From Nitrospirota bacterium (lineage in GTDB: Bacteria > Nitrospirota > Thermodesulfovibrionia > Thermodesulfovibrionales > Dissulfurispiraceae): a stretch of 51,224 bases of DNA. Within the stretch, counting starts at the first letter, position 1, and the number at the start of each line of letters is the position of its first letter. Made by a program: the position numbers and the translations under genes. The DNA lies in contig WSNO01000027.1 in assembly GCA_009773415.1 (NCBI GenBank), positions 1 through 51,224 on the forward strand, in the 5' to 3' direction. Shown here piece after piece: positions 15,968-25,884 of the stretch. The notes below the pieces were generated by a model. It worked only from the letters and a program-made list of their open reading frames with translations, was not told the origin of the DNA and did not search any database.

Positions 15968-17696
15968 TATCCGTTCGCCTGGACGTTCGCACTGAGCGGG
16001 AGAATGATGGTAAACGTCGTTCCCTTGTGCAAAACACTGTCAACCTCAATCGTTCCGCCAAGTCGCTTGATGATGCCGTATGACAGGGAAAGCCCGAGTC
16101 CCGTGCCCCTTCCCTTCTCTTTTGTCGTAAAAAACGAATTCCGGCGCCGTCATCCCGAATCACGATCTTCAGTCCGCCCTCGGTCGCTGTCATAGTCGAC
16201 AAGCCAATTTCTCCGCCGTCTTTGACTGCGTCCATAGCATTGTTTGCAATATTCAGAAAGACCTGCTGCAACAAGCCCCGATCGCTCTCAATGTGCGGCA
16301 GCTTGTCGTCAAGATTCAGTTCGAGCCTGATATTTCTTACCACAATCTCACGCTCGAGAAACCCGACGACCTCACGCAAAACCTCATTCACATTAATCTG
16401 CTCAATGTCGATCTCCATGCGCCGGGCAAAACCGAGCAGTCGGTGGGTAATCGTCCGGCATCGTCCGACGCTGTCGGAGATAGCGTTCACCAACGGCAAA
16501 AACTCCTTCTGGCATCCGCTTGATTCCGGGTGCACCTCAAATAAATCCTTGATTAGTCCCGCTTTTTCATTGATGATGGCCAGCGGATTGTTGATTTCAT
16601 GCGCCACGCCGGTTGCGAGGCGTCCGATAGATGCGAGTTTGGCTGAGTGCTCGGAATGGGCAATCGCTTCTTCTCTCGCCTTTTCGGTTTCCCGGATGCG
16701 GTTCACAATGCGCTGAGTGGTGCGGTAATTCATCAGAATGCCGATGGCGACAAAGACGATGACCAGGTAGACCGCAAGAATTTCTCTTTTCAGCATGCTC
16801 GCAATTCTCGCCAGTGTAGCCGGCTTGATAATCGCCACCAGCGTCCACGGAGACCCCTGCACCTTAACCGACCCGAAAATCCCTTTCCCGACCACTTCAT
16901 CGTCAATTTTCGCAATAGACACCACTTTTTGCTGAGACAATACCGGCAAAGACACCCGCTCAAGAGCAGCGCCGTGCAGTCGGGAGGTTGTCTGCAGCAT
17001 GTCATTGCCGGCAACCAGGAATGCGTCATCACGATCACTGAGTTCAATCTCCGCGACAAACCGGGTCAGTGTCTCGACATCAAACGATGCCCGGAGAATC
17101 CAGAAGCCTTCGCGCCCGGGCATCTCCTGTCGGACCGCGATGATGTAATGCAAAATATTCCGGTCGCCGGGGAACACCTGGCTGATGGCGACACCATGCA
17201 CCTTCGCCCGGATAAACCAGTCGTGATTCGCATAGTTGCTGCTCTTGTCGGCATAGGGACCTGCGTACGATACCCGCTTCCCGCCGGAGCTCAAAACTTC
17301 AAGATCTATCAGTTCCGGAAATTCCTGCTTGCTCTTCCGGAAAATGGTCCTGAGCGACTGCTCCTTCGAAAGCGCTCCATACGAATGCACTGATGCAAAA
17401 TAGCGGGTGCTCGATACCCGATCCTGCAGGAAGGACTCAAGCCCTTCCTGCGCATGCTCCATCTGCCAGCGCAGCTGACGGGAGAAGTCATCGACCAGAA
17501 CCGCGTGCAGCCAGAAGAAGCAGACGGCGGTCACAATCAGCAACGGAACGCCGGCGAGGGTGCCGACCGTAAAAAAAATACGCACTTTCAGGCTTTTATA
17601 GCGATCGTTCCGAATAGCAGCCGCAGTTCGGATGGGAGACAGAAGCATGTCTTTTGCTGAGCCCAGGCGAGTGTCTGTGGTCTGATCTTCAGGCAT
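15967..17696 (-). pseudogene. Cache-domain sensor histidine kinase, broken by an internal deletion
   Basis: The first 520 or so residues read cleanly. A membrane helix lies at about 39-68, a large periplasmic Cache sensor at about 70-295, with YAGPYADKSSNYANHDWF in the middle, and a second helix at about 305-328. The kinase core follows with the H box [14 protein letters not shown] and N box QQVFLNIANNAMDAVKDGG. After DDGAGI the frame changes. The expected linker up to [20 protein letters not shown] is missing, and only two bases (16135-16136) separate ATT from the TTTTTT of the next box. In the other frame the protein then runs to a normal end at 15967 with the stop overlapping the next gene. 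About 31 bases seem lost. This is either a real pseudogene or a sequence error. Confidence 0.85.
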
Positions 17697-17901
17697 AATG
17701 TCCCTTCGTGTGTCATTGTGCTTTCACGGCACGTCTTTCACAATACCATTGAAAACAAGGGAAAAAGGAGCAGAGCGTAGCATCGCAAAATCAGCCGTTA
17801 GTTATAGCACGTCCCTGACCGGCGACTGATGGCTTCGCACCTATGGTGACATTATAAACGGAAAATGCAATGAGCAGGAAAATAAATAGGACTATTATTT
17901 A

Positions 17902-17934
17902 ATCTTATATTCTCCGGTTCGGAGAATATAAGAT
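17902..17934. other. Perfect 14-bp AT-rich hairpin
   Basis: ATCTTATATTCTCC, loop GGTTC, then GGAGAATATAAGAT makes a 14-bp perfect inverted repeat. It lies just after the end of the MBL-fold hydrolase gene (stop at 17955, minus strand) and about 200 bases before the kinase operon starts. It could be a terminator for the hydrolase transcript, although no clear T tract follows, or an operator for the downstream operon promoter (a TATAAT lies at 17851-17856 on the minus strand). Confidence 0.6.
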
Positions 17935-17954
17935 TGTCGAACGATGAATCCGGA

Positions 17955-18584
17955 TTATAACAACAGCTCATCCGAAAACATATTCTCGCGTTTCTCAAAA
18001 CCAATGGTGGAACTCTCCCCATGGCCTGCAAAAACCGTCGTCTCTTCAGGAAGAGTCATGAGGCGACGGAATGACAGTTTCAGCTTTTTCATATCGCCGC
18101 CCGGCAGATCGGTGCGCCCGACCGAGCCTGCAAACAGCGTGTCGCCCGAAATGAGGGCGCCGTTGCCGTACAGGCAAACACTGCCCGGGCTGTGACCCGG
18201 CGTGTGCATGACCGCCATCGTGAGGCTGCCGAAGCTGATGGCATCGCCCTCCTTCAGAAAGCCGTCCGGCTCAGGCTGAGGATCGACGTCAAACCCCCAC
18301 AACGCGCCTGCCGCTTTTGCAGCGCCATACAGAAACATGTCGTCATGATGAATCAGCACCCGAGCTCCTGTTTCCTTTTTGATGTCCACAACCGCGCCGA
18401 TATGATCGAAATGCCCATGCGTGCAGACAATCAGCTTTAACGACAGTCCGAGCTTCTTGACGACATCCAGAATCCGATCCGGTTCATCCCCCGGGTCAAC
18501 AACAATCGCCTCTTTCGTCGCCTCATCGGCGACAATATAGCAGTTTTCCTGCAAGGGTCCGACAACAATCGGCCGAATTACCAT
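17955..18584 (-). CDS. MBL-fold metallo-hydrolase (glyoxalase II-like)
   Basis: 209 residues of the metallo-beta-lactamase fold. The metal-binding motif THGHFDHIGA is intact. The later ligands are visible as HTPGHSPGS, SGDTLFAGSVGRTD and FAGHGESSTIG. The N-terminus PLQENCYIV is typical of the hydroxyacylglutathione-hydrolase-like subgroup (YcbL type). The ATG at 18584 is chosen because GGGAGG precedes it; longer starts reach into murJ. The murJ stop lies one base upstream, so the pair is probably cotranscribed. Substrate is unknown; thioester hydrolysis or persulfide-related chemistry are both known in the family. Confidence 0.88.
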   Translation of the reverse strand: MVIRPIVVGPLQENCYIVADEATKEAIVVDPGDEPDRILDVVKKLGLSLKLIVCTHGHFDHIGAVVDIKKETGARVLIHHDDMFLYGAAKAAGALWGFDVDPQPEPDGFLKEGDAISFGSLTMAVMHTPGHSPGSVCLYGNGALISGDTLFAGSVGRTDLPGGDMKKLKLSFRRLMTLPEETTVFAGHGESSTIGFEKRENMFSDELLL

Positions 18585-18585
18585 G

Positions 18586-20235
18586 CTACCTCCCTCTGAA
18601 TCTTTCATGAATTTTTTTTGTGAGATACAACAGCTCTTCACTCTTCAGCACATAGGAAACGGCGAGATACAGTCCGATTGATCCGCATACGGCACCGCTT
18701 AAAAAGATCGCTTTCAGGCCGGCCTGTCCGCTGGTGGTCCAGAGTTCACTCCGGGTTGCAACCCAGCCCGCGATGCCCATAACGGCGGCAGCAGCGCATG
18801 TTTTTGCAAATGACCGGACTATGCGTTTCGTCCCGATGCCTCCGAGCTTATCCCGGAGAAAATAAAAGAGCAGCAGGAAATTCACCGCTGCGGCTATCGA
18901 GTTTGCCAATGCAAGTCCGTTATGCTGCATGGGTCCCATGAGCGCGACACTGGCGATGACATTGATAATGACACCGCACGCTGCAATCTTCACCGGAGTC
19001 TTCGTGTCCTGCATCGCATAAAATGTTGACGTGATCGTCCGAACGCCGACGATTGCCCAGATACCGACTGCATAATACATCAGAGCCTGCGCTGTATTGA
19101 TTGATGCCGCATGGGTGAACTCACCCCGCTGAAAAAGCGTATTCACAATCGGCATCTGAAGAGCAATCAGTCCCGCCATTGCCGGAACCGTAATGAAGAA
19201 AAGCAGCCGCAGCGCAAAGGAAAAATCCTCTTTCAACAAGCCGAGCTCTTTCTTTGCCGCATGCTCGGACAACGCCGGAAGAATCGCCATGCCCATTGCA
19301 ACACCAAATATGCCTATCGGGAACTGGATCAGCCGCATGGAATAATACAGGTAGGTAATGCTGCCGTCAGACAGGTATGAAGCCAGGATGGTGCTGACAA
19401 AGATGTTGATCTGGGCGACTGCCATGCCGAATGTTGCCGGAATGACAAGAGTTCCGATACGCCGAAGCCCCGGATGGGAGAAAAGTGGTGAGGCGTGAGG
19501 CGTGAGGCGTGAGGCGTCTTTTGCTGGATTCTGGCCTCCTGACTCCTGACTCCTCTCTCCTGCCTTCTCACTTCTGAAGAACGTAAACCCTTGCCGCCAG
19601 AACGCAGGCACCTGAAAAAGAAACTGCACCAGGCCGCCAAGCGCAATGCCTATGGCGACCGCTATGATGGGATTTGCAAACTGTGATGCCAGTGTAACGA
19701 TACATACTATTGTCACCACATTCAGCAGAGCCGGAGCGAGCGCCGGAATAAAGAAAACGCCGCGCGTGTTCAGCGCTCCCATCGCCAGTGATGCCAGGCT
19801 GATGAAGAGCAGGAAGGGGAACATGATGCGGGTCAGCAGAACGGCATCGGCAAACTTCACCGGTTCATGCACAAATCCGGGGGCTATCAGCGACACTATG
19901 ACCGGAGCGAAAATTATGCCAAGGATGCACACTGCTCCGACAACAAGCAGAACGACGGCAAGGACTGCTCTGACGAGACGGTTGGCCGCTTCCCTGCCTT
20001 CTTTTGTCTGCGTTTCTGTCAGAACCGGAACGAAAGCCGCCGACATCGAACCTTCCGCAAAAAGTTCTCGCAGCAGATTGGGAATACGAAATGCAACAAA
20101 AAAAACATCCGACTTGGCCGATGCCCCGAAGTAGCCGGCCAGAATCATGTCCTTGATATATCCGAGAATGCGGCTTATGAGCGTAGCAGCAGACATGACG
20201 CCTGCTGCCCGTGCAATCTTCCCTTGTGCGCTCAA
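18586..20235 (-). CDS. murJ: Lipid II flippase MurJ (MviN family), with a repeat-derived insertion
   Basis: 549 residues with about 14 membrane helices. Family features include the start RAAGVMSAATLISRILGYIKD, LRELFAEGSMSAAFVPVL, and helix pairs through to the C-terminus. It flips the peptidoglycan precursor lipid II across the cytoplasmic membrane. Translation probably begins at TTG (20235) with GGAG seven bases upstream. Between about residues 220 and 252, in a cytoplasmic loop, sits a low-complexity segment (SQESGGQNPAKDASRLTPHA) encoded by 7-base repeats; homologs normally lack it. The insertion keeps the frame open. The gene sits between glgP and the MBL hydrolase in one orientation. Confidence 0.92.
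   Translation of the reverse strand: MSAQGKIARAAGVMSAATLISRILGYIKDMILAGYFGASAKSDVFFVAFRIPNLLRELFAEGSMSAAFVPVLTETQTKEGREAANRLVRAVLAVVLLVVGAVCILGIIFAPVIVSLIAPGFVHEPVKFADAVLLTRIMFPFLLFISLASLAMGALNTRGVFFIPALAPALLNVVTIVCIVTLASQFANPIIAVAIGIALGGLVQFLFQVPAFWRQGFTFFRSEKAGERSQESGGQNPAKDASRLTPHASPLFSHPGLRRIGTLVIPATFGMAVAQINIFVSTILASYLSDGSITYLYYSMRLIQFPIGIFGVAMGMAILPALSEHAAKKELGLLKEDFSFALRLLFFITVPAMAGLIALQMPIVNTLFQRGEFTHAASINTAQALMYYAVGIWAIVGVRTITSTFYAMQDTKTPVKIAACGVIINVIASVALMGPMQHNGLALANSIAAAVNFLLLFYFLRDKLGGIGTKRIVRSFAKTCAAAAVMGIAGWVATRSELWTTSGQAGLKAIFLSGAVCGSIGLYLAVSYVLKSEELLYLTKKIHERFRGR
19485..19575. repeat. Heptamer-repeat element inserted in murJ
   Basis: TGAGGCG occurs four times in tandem (19489-19516), and CTCCTGA occurs twice plus a partial copy (19536 onward). 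Together they make a two-part low-complexity block of about 90 bases. A 7-base period shifts reading frame with each copy, so the encoded peptide is not itself repetitive. It lies in a loop region of murJ and does not break the frame. A compositionally similar block is found in prmC. Confidence 0.8.
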
Positions 20236-20251
20236 AAAACGCTCCGGCCCC

Positions 20252-22601
20252 CTAGCTTTTTACTGAAGGGAGATTCCAGATATTGTCTGCATACTCCTTG
20301 ATTGCTCGATCACTGGAAAAGAATCCGGACCGGGCAACGTTCAGAATCGCCATTTTGGTCCACAGGTCGCGATCTCGGTAGACAGCTGCGACACGATCCT
20401 GACAGGCGACATAGGACGCATAGTCCGCAAGCACAAAAAACCAGTCAACGTCGAGCAGCGAACGCACGATGGGATGAAACAAGCCCGGATTCTCAGGCGA
20501 GAAGTGTCCCTCCAGCAGCTGGTTGATCGCCTGCCGCAATTCCGGATCCTGCGCATAATAATCCTGAGGACGGTAGGAACTTCTCTTTGCCATGACTTCC
20601 TCGGTAGTGAGTCCGAAGAGAAAGAAGTTTTCCTCGCCCACTTCCTGGCGAATCTCGACGTTCGCACCGTCGAGCGTCCCGATGGTAAGCGCTCCGTTCA
20701 GGGTGAATTTCATGTTGCCGGTGCCGGAGGCTTCAAACCCCGCTGTCGAAATCTGCTCCGACAACTCGGCTGCGGGCATGATGCGCTGCGCAAGCGATAC
20801 CGAGTAGTTCGGCACAAAGAGGAGCTGGAGCTTTTCGCGGGCGATCTGGTTGGCAGAGATGGTGGCGCCGACCGAATGAATCAGCTTGATGATGAGCTTG
20901 CACATCCAGTACCCCGGCGCCGACTTGCCGGCAAGGAGAACCGTGCGCGGGACAAATGTTTGATCAACCCGCCCCTCACGCAAACGGTTATACAGCGTGA
21001 TGACATGCAGGATGTTGAGCATCTGGCGTTTATATTCGTGCATGCGCTTCACCTGACAGTCGAGCATGAAGTGCGGGCGGAACGCTGTCGTCGGCAAATG
21101 GTTCGAGCGCCCGGAGTTCCGCAAGATCATACATCCACCGGTCGCCGATTGCTTCAGTGACAAGCGCCGAGAGGCGGGGGTTTGCCTCGATCAGCCATCG
21201 CCGGTGCGTAATGCCGTTTGTAACATTAGTGAACCTGTCCGGAAAGACAGCGTGGAAATCCGGGAAAACGTTCGTCTTGAGCAGATCCGAGTGCAGCGCC
21301 GAAACACCGTTCACCGCGTGGCTGCCGACGATTGCAAGCCGGGCCATGTGGACACGCCGGTCGCCGTCGCCGGTGATGATCGCCGTCTGTGCGATGCGAT
21401 GAGGATTGTCCGGAAACTGCATGCCGACTTCGATCTGAAAACGCCGGTCGATCTCCTGAATAATCTGGAGATGGCGCGGCAAAAGATTGCCTAAAAGTCC
21501 CTCCGACCATGTTTCAAGCGCTTCGGGAAGCACCGTGTGATTTGTGTAGGCAAATGTATTCCTGGTGATGTCCCACGATTCCTCCCACGAAATGCCTTCC
21601 TGGTCAACCAGCACATGCATCAGTTCGGCGATTGCGATGGTGGGGTGCGTGTCGTTGAGCTGAATGGCAACCTTGTTCGGAAATTCGGCATAAGATCGGT
21701 GGAACTTCCGGTAGCGGCGAATGATGTCGCGCAGCGTTGCGGAAACAAAGAAATACTGCTGCTTCAGTCGCAGCTCCTTGCCCGCAGTCGTATGATCATC
21801 AGGGTAGAGAACCTTCGAAATATTTTCGCTCTGGTTCTTGTCTTCCATCGCCTTCATATAGTCGCCGCTGTTGAAATAGCTGAGATTGAATTCACGGGTC
21901 GCCTTGGCGGACCAGAGACGAAGCGTATTGACGATGCCGTTGCGATACCCGGGAACCGGATAGTCATAGGCCATCGCCATGACTTCTTCCGTATCGGTCC
22001 AAAGCATACGATGGCGTCCGCTGCCGCAATTTATGGCATCCACCTTACCGTAAAAACGGACAGGATACAGAATCTCCGCGTGCGGGAACTCCCATCTGTT
22101 GGTATATCGGAGCCAGTTATCCGGAATCTCGACCTGATACCCATCCTTGATCTTCTGGGCGAAAATGCCGAACTCATAGCGGATGCCGTAACCGTAGGCC
22201 GGATACTCGAGCGTTGCGAGAGAGTCGAGATAACAGGCTGCGAGACGGCCAAGTCCGCCATTGCCGAGACCGGCATCAAATTCGAGTTCGACAAGATCCT
22301 GATAGGACAACCCGAAGATGTCAAGCGCCTGCGCATACTGGCCCATAAGGCCAAGATTGTTTACATAGCTGTTGAGCAGCCTGCCGAGCAGAAACTCAAG
22401 CGACATATAGTAGACACGCTTTGCATTTACCTGATAATACTTCTGCTGCGTCTTGATCCAGCGCTCCGAAAGCTGATCCCGCACTGAAAGCACGACAGCA
22501 TCGAACTTGTCACGCTGGGTCGCTGAATACGCATCCTTTGCCAATGAGAAGGTAAGGTGTTCTAGCAGCGATTCCTGAAAAACTATGCTTGACCGTGGCA
22601 T
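20252..22601 (-). pseudogene. glgP: Glycogen/maltodextrin phosphorylase, frameshifted
   Basis: The N-terminal three fifths read from an ATG at 22601, preceded by GGAGG, through family motifs such as YYMSLEFLLGRLL, GLGNGGLGRLAACYLDSLAT and GYGIRYEFGIF, to LRALEPFADD near 21090. The frame then shifts. The C-terminal part resumes near DCQVKRMHEYKRQMLNILHV and carries the phosphorylase core, with VSLAQRIMPAAELSEQISTA, GTGNMKFTLNGALTIGTLDG and ending in NIWNLPSVKS. Compared with family members, about 25 residues between PFADD and the QVKRMHEYKR box are missing, along with the frame. A working enzyme would release glucose-1-phosphate from storage glucan. As written the gene is broken; a sequence or assembly error is a real alternative. 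Confidence 0.85.
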
Positions 22602-22641
22602 CACAACCTCCGCGCATTTTCTGTATGGAAAACAGTGCTTT

Positions 22642-22670
22642 ACAATACCATTTTTCGGCCGGCATTGCAA
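22642..22670 (-). promoter_or_regulatory. Candidate sigma-70 promoter for glgP
   Basis: On the minus strand, TTGCAA (22665-22670) and TATTGT (22642-22647) are separated by 17 bases, each matching four of six consensus positions. It lies about 40 bases before the glgP start. The rest of the 222-base divergent region toward the fluoride channel shows no other convincing site. Confidence 0.35.
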
Positions 22671-22823
22671 AAGTTCCCGCAAGAAACCGACCTGTCTGTT
22701 TTCTTGTCTGGCGAATATGAACGCCACCCTTCAAAGGAGAACTCCGCATTCTTTTCAGCTTCAACCTGCACGAACGCCCCTGCACAGCAGCCTTTTTTCT
22801 TCCTGCTCTGATAAACTCAAACA

Positions 22824-23201
22824 ATGATTGCAAAACTTCTCGTCATAGGACTGGGCGGATTCCTGGGATCAATAGCGCGCTATCTTGCCGCATACTGGGT
22901 TGGCCAGTACTGGGGAAGGAACTTCCCCCTCGGCACTTTTCTCGTGAACATCAGCGGCTGTTTTCTTATCGGCCTGCTCATGCATCTTTTTACTGAACGT
23001 TTCATGGTGAGCCCGCAGTGGCGTTTTTTCTTCATCGTCGGCTTTCTTGGCGCATATACAACGTTTTCGACCTTCGAATACGAAACCGGGGAACTGGTGA
23101 AAGACGGCGAGATGCTGGCAGCTCTTCTGAACATTGTATTGAGCGTTGTTGTCGGCTTTATTGCGCTGAAGCTCGGTGAAGCGCTCGGAAAGTCTCTGTA
23201 G
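22824..23201 (+). CDS. crcB: Fluoride ion channel CrcB/Fluc
   Basis: 125 residues with four membrane helices. Conserved family features are GGFLGSIARYLAAYWV, FPLGTFLVNISGCFLIG and the pore signature GFLGAYTTFSTFEYE, including the phenylalanines that line the fluoride path. The protein works as a dual-topology dimer that exports fluoride. The DUF190 gene follows after 11 bases, a common pairing. No clear Shine-Dalgarno sequence precedes the ATG, and I could not make a convincing fluoride riboswitch in the upstream 222 bases. Confidence 0.93.
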   Translation: MIAKLLVIGLGGFLGSIARYLAAYWVGQYWGRNFPLGTFLVNISGCFLIGLLMHLFTERFMVSPQWRFFFIVGFLGAYTTFSTFEYETGELVKDGEMLAALLNIVLSVVVGFIALKLGEALGKSL

Positions 23202-23212
23202 GAGGAATTCAT

Positions 23213-23548
23213 ATGGTTACTGCTGGTCCTGCAAAACGCCTCACAATTTATGTCGACGAAATCGACAAAGTGAAAGGCAAGACCGCCTATAAAGCAATTC
23301 TGGATTTTCTCTTCAAAAACGACTTCTCGGGAGCCACGGTATTCCGCGGCGTAGCAGGATACGGGGGCGACAGCGTTGTTCACCGCGCCAGAATTCTGGA
23401 ACTCTCCGATAATCTGCCGTTAAAGATTGCAGTTGTCGAATCCGCTGAAAAACTGGACCCTATCATACCGGAACTGCTGCAATTGGTCGGCAAAGGACTC
23501 ATCGAACTGAGCGATTCGACTATTCTGAAGGCGTCGGGAAAGGATTAG
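23213..23548 (+). CDS. DUF190 protein (PII-like fold), partner of the fluoride channel
   Basis: 111 residues of the DUF190 family, small PII-like proteins often encoded next to crcB. The pattern RLTIYVDE, then KAILDFLFKNDFSGATVFRG, then GYGG and the strand LPLKIAVVES is characteristic. GGAGG lies seven bases before the ATG. The stop overlaps the stop of the convergent hybrid kinase gene by three bases, so there is no room for a terminator between them. It is thought to modulate the neighbouring transporter, but its ligand is not known to me. Confidence 0.9.
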   Translation: MVTAGPAKRLTIYVDEIDKVKGKTAYKAILDFLFKNDFSGATVFRGVAGYGGDSVVHRARILELSDNLPLKIAVVESAEKLDPIIPELLQLVGKGLIELSDSTILKASGKD

Positions 23549-25716
23549 GTGCTCAGCACTTCACGGATTTTCAAGGCCAGAGCTTTGACACTAATCGGCT
23601 TCTGAATAAAATTCAGTCCCTCATCAAGCACTCCTCTGCCGACAATCACATTTTCCGAGTACCCTGACATGAATAAAACCTTCATATCGGGATGCAGCTC
23701 TGCTATTTTCGCGCTCATCTGCTTGCCGTTCATTCCCGGCATGACAATATCCGTCATAAGCAATGAGTACGGCGAGGAGCTGTTTCCGGCAATAGCAAGA
23801 GCCTCTGCAGGCGAGGTTGCCGCAGTGACTGTGTAGCCGAGCGTTTTCAGTATTGTCTGTGTCGCGCGGCAGAGCATCTCGTCATCTTCCACCAGCAGGA
23901 TTGTCCCCGTCCCTGTCACAGCATGGGCTGCATCCTCTTGCTCAGGCCTTTGTTCAGAATCGTCAGCGCTCGGGAAATACAGTTTAAATGTCGTGCCCCG
24001 TCCGACTTCGCTGTAAACATTGACGAACCCTGCATTTTGCTTGACGACGCCATACATCGTGGCAAGCCCCAACCCTGTACCCTTGCCAACCTCCTTGGTA
24101 GTAAAAAACGGTTCGAAAATATGCTCCATCGTTTCCCTGTCCATCCCGATACCTTCATCGCTCACCGACAGCCGCACATATTTACCGGGATGAAATCCTT
24201 CATGTTGCTGACAATAAGCCTCATCGAAATCGACGTTCGCGGTTTCTATCATGAGCTTCCCGCCGTCAGGCATGGCATCCCGGGCATTTAGCACGAGGTT
24301 GATAAGCATTTGTTCAACCTGCGACGGATCGACTTCGATTCTTCTCAAGTCTGGAGTCAGAAGAAAGCGAAGCTCGATATCTTCGCCGATGAGACGGGTA
24401 AACGACTTTCCTGTTTCAGCGATTACTTCATTGAGATTCACTACCCTGGGAATAATTATTTCACGCCGGGAAAAAGCGAGAAGCTGACGGATAATATCAC
24501 GCGACCGTATTGCAGCCCGTTCAATTTCGAGAAGATGGCGCAGGAGCGGATCATCATCAGGCATCTTCGTCTTCATAAGTTCGATAGCAATGAACATAAC
24601 CATAAGCATGTTGTTAAAATCATGAGCAATGCCGCCCGCCAGGCGCCCGATTGACTCGAGCTTCTGCGCCTGCTGCAACTGCGTTGCCAGCTTTTCTTTC
24701 TCGGCTTCCGCTTTTTTGCGGTCGCTGATATCGATGCCGATTCCGGTAAAGTAGGTATTGCCGGCAATGGTCAGAGAAACCGCCGTAAAATACATGGGGA
24801 TCTTTGTTCCGTCTTTCCTCTGCAGGTCGGCCTCGGCATCAGCGAATCCTTCCTTGAAGACTTTCCGGATTTTTTCCGCAATCAGCCTTATCGAACCCTC
24901 ATCGCCCTTAAACCAGTCCAGCGCATGCATGCGGGAGATCTCTTCGTGTGTATAGCCGGTCATCTCCTCAGCCTTCTTATTCCATCTGACAATGGAATCC
25001 TTTTCGTCATATACATAGAGAATGCCGGGAATGCTGTTGAGAACTGAATCGATAAATTTCATCTCTTTCTGAAGGAGCATTTCCATGCCTTTACGCTCGG
25101 TTATGTCCGCGTGCGTGCCGATAACCCGCAGGGGGGTTCCGTCTTCGTCCCGGGAAACGATTTTCCCTCGATCCAGAATCCACTTGTACGAACCGTCTTT
25201 ACACCGCAATCGGTGTTCACTTATATACATTGGCGTCTGGCCGCTGAAATGTTTCCCGATTTCGGCATATGCAGTGTCTCTGTCTTCCGGATGGACACGG
25301 GAATCCCACTCTGCAAGCGTACAGCCGATTTCATGTTCTTCATACCCCAGCATCTTTTTCCACTGCCGGGAGAAATAGACCTCGTTGGTCTTCGCATTCC
25401 AGTCCCAGACGCCGTCACCGGCGCCTTCCAGCGCAAACTGCCAGCGCTGTTCGCTTTCGCGCAGTGCAGCCCGTGACGATTCAAGTTCACGGGCATGCTC
25501 CTCCGGAACACGCCGGAGCCCGTCGGAATAGCGCCTCAACATGAGCACGCCAAACGCACCGGCCAGAAGCACAAGTACTCCCTTCATGACCAGAAGATGC
25601 CGTTCGTCGGCGACAATCATCACGACAGCGGCAACGCAGACAATAACCGCCGCGGTTATGAACCGCAGCCTTCTGGTCGTGAAATGCCCCGCCGGACTTT
25701 GATTCTCGGTCGCCAT
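23545..25716 (-). CDS. Hybrid sensor histidine kinase (two membrane helices, two PAS domains, kinase, receiver)
   Basis: 723 residues from the ATG at 25716; the frame is open from a TTG at 25764, but only the ATG has a GAGG nearby. Order: two short membrane helices (about 17-60) and a coiled segment. PAS 1 follows (about 90-205, with [17 protein letters not shown] and the PAC motif [11 protein letters not shown]), then PAS 2 (about 215-335, with [20 protein letters not shown] and [10 protein letters not shown]). The kinase core has H box [15 protein letters not shown] box [17 protein letters not shown] and [19 protein letters not shown]-terminal receiver carries phospho-acceptor Asp in [13 protein letters not shown] and Lys in FIQKPISVK. 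It is cytoplasm-facing with no periplasmic domain. No partner regulator is adjacent. Confidence 0.93.
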   Translation of the reverse strand: MATENQSPAGHFTTRRLRFITAAVIVCVAAVVMIVADERHLLVMKGVLVLLAGAFGVLMLRRYSDGLRRVPEEHARELESSRAALRESEQRWQFALEGAGDGVWDWNAKTNEVYFSRQWKKMLGYEEHEIGCTLAEWDSRVHPEDRDTAYAEIGKHFSGQTPMYISEHRLRCKDGSYKWILDRGKIVSRDEDGTPLRVIGTHADITERKGMEMLLQKEMKFIDSVLNSIPGILYVYDEKDSIVRWNKKAEEMTGYTHEEISRMHALDWFKGDEGSIRLIAEKIRKVFKEGFADAEADLQRKDGTKIPMYFTAVSLTIAGNTYFTGIGIDISDRKKAEAEKEKLATQLQQAQKLESIGRLAGGIAHDFNNMLMVMFIAIELMKTKMPDDDPLLRHLLEIERAAIRSRDIIRQLLAFSRREIIIPRVVNLNEVIAETGKSFTRLIGEDIELRFLLTPDLRRIEVDPSQVEQMLINLVLNARDAMPDGGKLMIETANVDFDEAYCQQHEGFHPGKYVRLSVSDEGIGMDRETMEHIFEPFFTTKEVGKGTGLGLATMYGVVKQNAGFVNVYSEVGRGTTFKLYFPSADDSEQRPEQEDAAHAVTGTGTILLVEDDEMLCRATQTILKTLGYTVTAATSPAEALAIAGNSSSPYSLLMTDIVMPGMNGKQMSAKIAELHPDMKVLFMSGYSENVIVGRGVLDEGLNFIQKPISVKALALKIREVLST

Positions 25717-25884
25717 GTCCTCAGTCACCTGCTCTGCCTTTGAAATGCTGAAAAGTATCTTCAAAAAAGGTTTTTCTGAAAAGATACGTCATCTTGAGAC
25801 TCTATCAGAAACATCGCTTCCTGTAAAGATCACTATCCGTAAGCATATCACAGGGAAATCAAGTCCTATTTTTCGCAGAGATGT

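Noticed and set aside
22602-22823. Fluoride riboswitch upstream of crcB
   Set aside because: A GGCG...CGCC hairpin is present near 22712-22727, but the rest of the crcB motif (pseudoknot and the conserved 3' segment) cannot be found.
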